A stretch of DNA of 20,328 bases from positions 1 through 20,328 of the IMG/VR virus record IMGVR_UViG_3300029319_000674, one strand, 5' to 3'. Position 1 is the first letter of the stretch. Each line of letters starts with the position of its first letter. The DNA comes from a virus. Below, piece after piece: positions 15,408 through 20,328 of the stretch. Under the pieces are notes generated by a model. It ran no database searches and was not told the origin of the DNA. It saw nothing but the letters and a program-made list of their open reading frames with translations. The translations under genes were made by a program, and so were the position numbers.

Positions 15408-17111
15408 TTATAGTAAATGTGAGACTTCTATGTAATCAGAATTGAATTGAGGTTTTCGTAATCCACAACCCTCTACAAATGTCCATTGTTTTCCTCCTCT
15501 GAATATACTTTTGTCAATAATCAAATCTTCAAATTTATTATTGTCAACTCCTATACTCATCAAAACTAATTTCTTTTTATATCGGTATATTGTTCTTGTG
15601 TTTGCTACTAAACCTGAGAAGTAAGTTACACCTTGAGAATCTTCACAACCAAAATCTTTTGAAAGAAAGTCAGGTGAGTTCCACCATCCTGTTTTTTCAA
15701 ATTGTTGTATAGGTGTACCTTGTACTTTGTTATATAGATAATTACCCGCAAGAATATTCTGACGAGGATGTACCCATTTTCTATAACTTGAATGACAATG
15801 TCTAAGAGTAGCTTCCCAAAATCTTTGAGGTTCTCTTGACTTCCAGTAAGCTAAAGCCCATACTAATTGTCCGTAAGCTAAAGCGTGTCCCCTACAATAA
15901 GAATATTTGGGTGAGTGTCGTAACTCTTTTAATATATCTGCTTTCTCAACTGAACCTTTTCGATTTTGTAGTTGAGCCATAAATTCACTAATCACGTTAG
16001 GAATCTGTTTACTAAATCCTCTTCTGTAATAATCAGCTTTATCTAGTGAACAATCAACACTATCAGAAATATATTCTATAGCATCTTCATCTGTAATTAT
16101 ATGTCTTCTGTTTTTTTCTTTTCGTAAAAAAGCTGCCTTACGACCTCCGTCAGCAGCTGCTGGTCGTATCAGAGCTAAAGCAAGAGCTACATCATATACA
16201 GATTTAGGTTGTAGAGCTAAAATACACTTTCTCATAGTTCTACTTTCACTCTGAGTTAGACCTAATACTTCACCTCTACACAACAACTCTGATGCCTGTT
16301 TGTCAAATGGGTCATAGTCGGCTATCGGTTTATCAGATAACTCCCACAACTGAGAAAGACCTCTGTTACACAATAAATCTATTTTGATTAAGTTTTGTTC
16401 CTCAACATCATACTTGTCTAATATGATTTGTTTTTTTTCTTCTTTCAACCATAAGTCTTCAGGTACTTTATCATTAAATACTATGAGACCACCACAATGT
16501 AATGACCATTGTCTTTGTTTTCCCATCAATGATTTAGCATAAGTTTTTACATCTCTTCGTACAATAGGGTCAGGAAATATTTTGTCTAACTTGTAGTTTC
16601 TAGGTAAAAACTTTCTATGTCCAAACTTTCTGATAGCTTCTCTCATAGCACTTTTAGGTTTGTACATAACTTTATTACTGATACGAGCTACTTTACCAGG
16701 ATGTTTCTCGTGAAACTCCTCAATCAATCCATCACGTGTCCAGTGTGGTACATCTAAGTCAATGTCAGGTTGAGTATCACGACAAAAATTCATAAAACGT
16801 GTCAAAGGTATTTTTTCTTTGATGGGATTTATATCACTAATACCGAGTTGATAACACACGAGAGATGAAGCGGCTGAACCTCGTAATACGTGAGGAATGT
16901 TTTTATCTTTAATAATATCTAATAAATCACATACTCTATGAAACGTATTTATGAAACCCTTTTCTTCAATTATTTTATATTCTTTATCAAGTCTTCGTAT
17001 GTAATTTATATCTGTTGGATAGGCACGGCGAAATCTTCGGATAAGCGCCTTAATATCCTTAGAGTATTTTTTATCTAATAGACTTATTTTTAAATCACTA
17101 TTCGATAACAC
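15408..17111 (-). CDS. Compact DnaE-like (family C) DNA polymerase lacking the PHP domain
   Basis: The 567-residue product matches the Pol III alpha catalytic core. Palm: VLRGSAASSLVCYQLGISD (75-93) and PDIDLD (115-120), with D118 and D120 matching E. coli D401 and D403; the third acid is D245 in LIKIDLL. Other core segments are KPKSAMREAIRKFG (151-164), HCGG (205-208), LTQSESRTMRK (285-295), LALIRPAA (312-319), DKADYYRRGFSKQ (367-379) and HALAYGQLVWALAYWKS (409-425). Residues 503-560 look like the C-terminal OB fold. The N-terminal PHP domain (about 270 residues), the usual helix-hairpin-helix expansion and the tau-binding domain are missing, so it is half the usual size. The start is GTG with AAAGG five bases upstream. 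All three catalytic acids are kept, so it should be active; T4 itself uses an unrelated family B polymerase. Confidence 0.85.
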   Translation of the reverse strand: MLSNSDLKISLLDKKYSKDIKALIRRFRRAYPTDINYIRRLDKEYKIIEEKGFINTFHRVCDLLDIIKDKNIPHVLRGSAASSLVCYQLGISDINPIKEKIPLTRFMNFCRDTQPDIDLDVPHWTRDGLIEEFHEKHPGKVARISNKVMYKPKSAMREAIRKFGHRKFLPRNYKLDKIFPDPIVRRDVKTYAKSLMGKQRQWSLHCGGLIVFNDKVPEDLWLKEEKKQIILDKYDVEEQNLIKIDLLCNRGLSQLWELSDKPIADYDPFDKQASELLCRGEVLGLTQSESRTMRKCILALQPKSVYDVALALALIRPAAADGGRKAAFLRKEKNRRHIITDEDAIEYISDSVDCSLDKADYYRRGFSKQIPNVISEFMAQLQNRKGSVEKADILKELRHSPKYSYCRGHALAYGQLVWALAYWKSREPQRFWEATLRHCHSSYRKWVHPRQNILAGNYLYNKVQGTPIQQFEKTGWWNSPDFLSKDFGCEDSQGVTYFSGLVANTRTIYRYKKKLVLMSIGVDNNKFEDLIIDKSIFRGGKQWTFVEGCGLRKPQFNSDYIEVSHLL

Positions 17112-17132
17112 TAAAACCTTTCATTATGTTAG

Positions 17133-17225
17133 CGGCGACGGATAGGAATCGAACCTACCTGTAATATCAACTACTACACTACGGTGTTGAAGACCGAGGA
17201 GAGCACCAGCTACTCAATCGTCGCC
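17133..17225 (-). tRNA. selC: tRNA with anticodon UCA and selenocysteine-tRNA architecture
   Basis: This 93-base gene folds with the features of bacterial tRNA-Sec. The acceptor has seven perfect pairs (GGCGACG with CGTCGCC) plus an eighth A-C position, stacked on a five-pair T stem, as in the 8/5 fold (alternatively 7/6). The D arm has a six-pair stem with one bulged T and a four-base TGGT loop. The anticodon loop CTTCAAC gives UCA, which reads UGA. The variable arm is long, with seven pairs closed by GTTGA. The T loop is TTCGATT and the discriminator is G. No CCA is encoded (CTA follows). The anticodon loop and T arm closely resemble E. coli selC. It lies five bases after gp55 and 21 before the polymerase gene, on the same strand, so it is probably cut from their common transcript. 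A serine-charged UGA suppressor is the alternative. Confidence 0.78.
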
Positions 17226-17230
17226 ATAAA

Positions 17231-17962
17231 TTAAAATATCGAACCAGTATTAGAGGTATCAATCTCACCTACTGCAGAGAACTCCTCCATCATATTATAG
17301 TAATAACGTTTCATTTGATTTATTACTCGTGTGATATGTTGAGTATTAGAACCTGTCATTTCACGAATCATAATATAGAGAGCTTTTTTGTTGAAGTTCT
17401 CGATATTTTTTCTTCGTCTAAATAATTCTAATACAGCATCAGCTACAAGAATATCTTTTTGTCTACGAAAGATATTAGTAATATTATTATCCCAATACTC
17501 TAACATCTGGTCTACAAATTGAATGTTAAACTCATCAGCTTCCTCTTGTATAGATTCACTCAGAACATTACGTTTGAAATCTAATACTTTGACTTCATCG
17601 TGTGTTTTCATTTTTTTGTAATTATTGTTATTATTTAGAATCAAATAATTTTTACCAATTACAGAAAAATATGAGAAAGCTCTTCCTTTGTCAGCTTTAT
17701 ATTTAGGCATCTGCATCACTAAAAAAGATACTACTTCGTGTTTAACTTCTTCAAAAGGATAATCAAAATAGTAAAACTTAAATGTGTGAATTAAGTTTTC
17801 AGCTAATTTATCAAAAGCAGCAGCTATATGTTCACGATAGATTCTATTTCGTATTGTAGGATTTGAACATTCATTGTACCTAATGATAGCATTTTGTACC
17901 GGTGTTCCAAAATATACTTTACTTTTTTTACGTCTTTTTTTCTTGACAACTTTAGCTGGCAT
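17231..17962 (-). CDS. gp55: Late-transcription sigma factor, T4 gp55 family
   Basis: The 243-residue product begins with a basic stretch (KVVKKKRRKKSK) and then follows the pattern of gp55-type sigma factors: a helical region 2-like core (HIAAAFDKLAENLIHTFKFY, EEVKHEVVSFLVMQMPKY, and KGRAFSYFSVIGKNYLILNN, residues about 46-110). T4 gp55 is 185 residues, so this version is longer, partly through the basic head and a helical C-terminal part (AVLELFRRRKNIENFN, then ITRVINQMKRYYYNM) that may be a region 4-like or helix-turn-helix part. In T4, gp55 loads onto host RNA polymerase core and directs it to TATAAATA late promoters. The gene overlaps the small membrane protein gene by 11 bases and has AAGGAG upstream. 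The identity is good from pattern and context. Confidence 0.82.
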   Translation of the reverse strand: MPAKVVKKKRRKKSKVYFGTPVQNAIIRYNECSNPTIRNRIYREHIAAAFDKLAENLIHTFKFYYFDYPFEEVKHEVVSFLVMQMPKYKADKGRAFSYFSVIGKNYLILNNNNNYKKMKTHDEVKVLDFKRNVLSESIQEEADEFNIQFVDQMLEYWDNNITNIFRRQKDILVADAVLELFRRRKNIENFNKKALYIMIREMTGSNTQHITRVINQMKRYYYNMMEEFSAVGEIDTSNTGSIF

Positions 17963-18212
17963 TTACATCTTCTCCTTTGAAGGTTTCTAATTGTTTTACG
18001 GTTCCTTTGATAGCCTCAAATATACTACCAATTTCATCATCAGATTCAAAATGTCCTGTTGAATCAATTTCTTTTAAGTCGGTATCTACTTGTTGTATTA
18101 CTTGTGTAAAATCTTCTACCCAAGTTTCGAGAAATTCTGTTTTTCTAAATAAGTTCCAAATAACATATCCCTCAATAACGACTAATAATCCTAATACTAT
18201 TTCTATTATCAT
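17952..18212 (-). CDS. Small membrane-anchored coiled-coil protein, unknown function
   Basis: This 86-residue protein has one N-terminal membrane span (IIEIVLGLLVVIEGYVIWNLF, given here by its ends, residues 2-22) without a signal cleavage site, followed by an acidic helical tail with a heptad-like pattern (EDFTQVIQQVDTDLKEID). It would sit in the inner membrane with the tail in the cytoplasm or, less likely, the periplasm. Its ATG shares bases with the stop of the HD gene and its end overlaps gp55, so it is translated in a coupled cluster. From memory, such short proteins next to gp55 are common in marine T4-like phages, but their job is not known. Confidence 0.65.
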   Translation of the reverse strand: MIIEIVLGLLVVIEGYVIWNLFRKTEFLETWVEDFTQVIQQVDTDLKEIDSTGHFESDDEIGSIFEAIKGTVKQLETFKGEDVNAS

Positions 18213-19030
18213 TATTTATCTCCAAATAATTCATTAAACAAATCTTTAGACTTTTCTGATAAAATATCAGGAGTTTCTGATTTAGTGATAGCCTCTTTGA
18301 TTGTGTTTACTGATTTTTGTTCTTGTTCTTCACGTTCTTTTTTAAGTTCAGGATTAAGAATCTCACTATAATTTATATCTGAATCTTTACTGAACATATA
18401 ACGTTCTTTTTCTAATCTTGTAGCCATCATATCAGCTTGATGTAGTATCAAAGGTAAATTTGTTTTAAGATTTTTACCCTCACCGAATCCCATCAAGTAT
18501 CCTTTATTAGCATCTTCATACATACCATCAGTCAATCGTAGAGCTAAATATTCGATTTGATTCATCTTAATATCAAACTGAGTTAGTAACCAAACAGCTC
18601 TGTCTGTAACGGTCATATAATGTAGTTTGTCATTATACTCATACATTTTACCTTGATTTATTCTATGCCATTCAGACTCGTTAGGTACATAGTAATCTTC
18701 TTTCATATCACCTAACTTACCTAAGTCGTGATGAAGAGCACAAAAGATAACATTTTCAAGAGTATATTCGTCTGTATGAGCTCCCATTTCTTTCCACATC
18801 TCATATATTTTTTGAGAACATTCTGTAATGTTAAGAATATGGTCAACATAACCTCCGGGTATCGCATTGTGATAATACACAACACCACTAGCAGGAGCAA
18901 ACATAGCTCTATCTTTAAAGTAATCATACATCTTCAAGAGATTTTCTTTTCTTTCTCCTTCAAAGGTATCTTCTATTATACCGATTAGTTTGTCCCAATT
19001 TTCTTGTATTTGTTCTGCTGTAAATTGCAT
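18212..19030 (-). CDS. HD-domain metal-dependent phosphohydrolase
   Basis: The 272-residue product carries the full set of HD metal ligands: H64 in GGYVDHILNI, H101-D102 in FCALHHDLGKLGD, and D200 in ILHQADMMATRLEKE. The family hydrolyses phosphate esters, including nucleotides and cyclic nucleotides; here the substrate cannot be read from the sequence. The C-terminal 60 residues (about 212-272) are a charged Glu/Lys-rich helical extension outside the domain. The gene lies between the DpdA-like gene and the small membrane protein gene, 9 bases after the former and overlapping the latter. A role in nucleotide-pool control or in breaking down a host signal is plausible from the fold and context, but unproven. 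Confidence 0.85.
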   Translation of the reverse strand: MQFTAEQIQENWDKLIGIIEDTFEGERKENLLKMYDYFKDRAMFAPASGVVYYHNAIPGGYVDHILNITECSQKIYEMWKEMGAHTDEYTLENVIFCALHHDLGKLGDMKEDYYVPNESEWHRINQGKMYEYNDKLHYMTVTDRAVWLLTQFDIKMNQIEYLALRLTDGMYEDANKGYLMGFGEGKNLKTNLPLILHQADMMATRLEKERYMFSKDSDINYSEILNPELKKEREEQEQKSVNTIKEAITKSETPDILSEKSKDLFNELFGDK

Positions 19031-19039
19031 TTTTTCTCC

Positions 19040-20242
19040 TTAAAAGAAATTGTGTGTTGAATTTGTAGGTTGTTTTTTAGTATTACTCATTTTCATATAA
19101 AGTTGTTTATATGATTCGAATACTCTTGAGGGGTCTTCACTCTTGACCATATCATCAATGGACCTCAATACTTTATATACTTCACTATCTACTGCTTGTT
19201 TCAGTATATAATCGTGTCCATAAATTAGTTCAGTTACATTTCTGATAGCATCTTTAAACACATAGAAGTTATGTAATCTCATTCCCATAGTACATTGAGT
19301 GTTCCAGTCAGCTACATCTTTCCAAGAAACAAGTCCTCTAAGTACATCATCAAAAGCAGTCATACGAGGCCAATCTTGATTAGGTGTTTCTCTAAACCAC
19401 TCTATAATGTCAGGATTGTGTTTTTCACTTGGAAAGTTGATTGATTCAAATGTGGCTTTCTTTATACTAAATCGTGTGTAATATGTACCAAAAACGACAG
19501 CTCTGTCAGGAGACGAACTATCAGTCGTTACAACAATATTGGAACCAATATCCTCAAGTGATTTCTGTAATTGAATCAACATCAAGAAGTCTCTGATTTT
19601 AGAAGTACCAAGAATGTGAAAGTATTCATTACGAGGATTCAAGTGTTCTTTACCTTGTAACAGAGCATGGACACCTGACATAAAACGATAAAGACTACCA
19701 CCAGCACCTCCGATACCCCAACCATTGAAATCAAAATCTTTGACTTGTTCATACCAGTGTTTGTAAGTGTGTTCGTCATCACCTTGTACTACATTCAAGA
19801 ACTTTGTAGAACCATCTTGTTTTGATTGAAAGTATTTAAAGTTATCAATACTAACATCTAAACATTCGTGAAACTTACCTTCATTCTTTAAACGAGGAGG
19901 TAAATCTAAGTTCATAGCCACATCAGTATTTTCTGATAACCAGTTGAAGATTTTATCTCTGTATTTTAAGTCCCATTTGAGAGCTCCAGATGCGAACTGA
20001 AATCCTCCTGAATCACCCATAACAAGATTTCTATCAGTAAGTCCCATTTTGTTTTTATAATCTTTTACTGACATATGTGCTCCAGCTGTAATCAATAATT
20101 GATTGTGTTGAAACTCTTCAGGAAATTCTTCACTATAAAATCGTATCGTCATATCATTTCTGAAACGATGGTCTTTTACAAAGTTAGAACCCATCTCACC
20201 AGCTGAGAATGAAGGAAAATAAATAAAATTAGTTTTAATCAC
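19040..20242 (-). CDS. dpdA: TGT/DpdA-like 7-deazaguanine transglycosylase
   Basis: This 400-residue protein shows the TGT-superfamily sequence of motifs: GDSGGFQF (residues 76-83), matching the DSGGYQ active-site motif of tRNA-guanine transglycosylase; NLDLPPR (111-117); FLNVVQGDDEH (148-158), matching the V-Q-G motif; WGIGGAGG (175-182), matching the GG substrate loop; and VTTDSSSPDRAV (238-249), with D241 as the probable second catalytic Asp. The TGT zinc site (CxCxxC and His) is not visible. Phage members of this superfamily, DpdA, insert 7-deazaguanine derivatives into DNA and protect it from host restriction. tRNA modification is the alternative. The synthesis genes (folE, queD, queE, queC) are not in the window. 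The start is GTG with GGTGG upstream, overlapping the end of the preceding gene. Confidence 0.72.
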   Translation of the reverse strand: MIKTNFIYFPSFSAGEMGSNFVKDHRFRNDMTIRFYSEEFPEEFQHNQLLITAGAHMSVKDYKNKMGLTDRNLVMGDSGGFQFASGALKWDLKYRDKIFNWLSENTDVAMNLDLPPRLKNEGKFHECLDVSIDNFKYFQSKQDGSTKFLNVVQGDDEHTYKHWYEQVKDFDFNGWGIGGAGGSLYRFMSGVHALLQGKEHLNPRNEYFHILGTSKIRDFLMLIQLQKSLEDIGSNIVVTTDSSSPDRAVVFGTYYTRFSIKKATFESINFPSEKHNPDIIEWFRETPNQDWPRMTAFDDVLRGLVSWKDVADWNTQCTMGMRLHNFYVFKDAIRNVTELIYGHDYILKQAVDSEVYKVLRSIDDMVKSEDPSRVFESYKQLYMKMSNTKKQPTNSTHNFF

Positions 20243-20328
20243 GGAACCACCTTTCTATAGCTTCTTGATAATCTCTACTATGTAATGGAGCTAATAAGTT
20301 ACCTTTCAGAGCCATATTAACTTTATCA
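20235..20328 (-). CDS. 3' end of an unknown gene upstream of the DpdA-like gene
   Basis: An open frame runs from the window edge to a TAA at 20235-20237 and encodes about 30 residues, including ALKGNLLAPLHSRDYQEA and an acidic-aromatic end ERWFRD. Its stop overlaps the GTG start of the transglycosylase by eight bases, and that gene's GGTGG lies within it, so the two are probably translated together. The 5' part lies outside. The fragment is too short for a family call. Confidence 0.55.
   Translation of the reverse strand, partial: DKVNMALKGNLLAPLHSRDYQEAIERWFRD

Noticed and set aside
17133-17225. tRNA gene as an integration (att) site
   Set aside because: No integrase and no repeated tRNA 3' fragment is seen, and the tRNA sits inside a core phage operon.
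18721-18988. Short open frames on both strands over the HD active-site region
   Set aside because: The HD motif set fixes the real frame; these are shadows.
461-20328. Genome-wide recoding of TGA to Trp
   Set aside because: Trp is written TGG in the genes checked, no gene is interrupted by TGA, and the UCA tRNA has a Sec-type rather than Trp-type fold.

Overview
The window looks like part of the genome of a lytic, AT-rich, T4-like myovirus, probably marine and probably uncultured. The evidence is a baseplate block with recognisable T4-type gp5 (hub), gp25 and gp6 (wedge), a gp55-type late sigma factor, TATAAATA late-promoter-like boxes, dense packing with 1-20 nt overlaps, and almost all genes on one strand. 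The host cannot be named from the sequence. I see no integrase, transposon or CRISPR array.

Layout, in transcription order on the minus strand (right to left). (1) Right end, 20328-15408: the 3' end of an unknown gene; a TGT/DpdA-like transglycosylase; an HD-domain phosphohydrolase; a small membrane-anchored protein; the late sigma factor gp55; a tRNA with anticodon UCA and a full tRNA-Sec architecture; and a 567-residue, PHP-less, DnaE-like (family C) DNA polymerase. (2) A small plus-strand island, 14940-15405: two TATAAATA boxes, a terminator-like leader hairpin, a 73-residue membrane protein, and a bidirectional terminator facing the polymerase gene. (3) Structural block, 14939-461: unknown 130-aa protein, gp5-like hub, unknown 147-aa protein, gp25, gp6, a DNRLRE-like structural protein, two unknown tail proteins, a 1438-aa tail protein with sugar-binding-type domains, a conserved MGFLDN-type protein and two paralogous virion proteins. 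(4) Left edge: the 5' part of a gene for an exported protein with a signal peptide, starting at TTG.

How the parts fit: gp55 would redirect host RNA polymerase to late promoters, which would drive the baseplate and tail genes. The polymerase and the HD enzyme point to replication and nucleotide metabolism, and the DpdA-like enzyme to 7-deazaguanine modification, probably of phage DNA. The baseplate genes build the wedge and hub. The 1438-aa protein, with a lectin-like domain and a nested carbohydrate-binding-like domain, is the best candidate here for contact with the host surface.

The most unusual observations are the UGA-decoding, selenocysteine-type tRNA set between gp55 and the polymerase, the complete absence of TGA stop codons in the 19 genes whose ends are visible, and the stripped-down family C polymerase. 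No gene in the window contains a visible in-frame TGA, so any recoded gene lies outside it.
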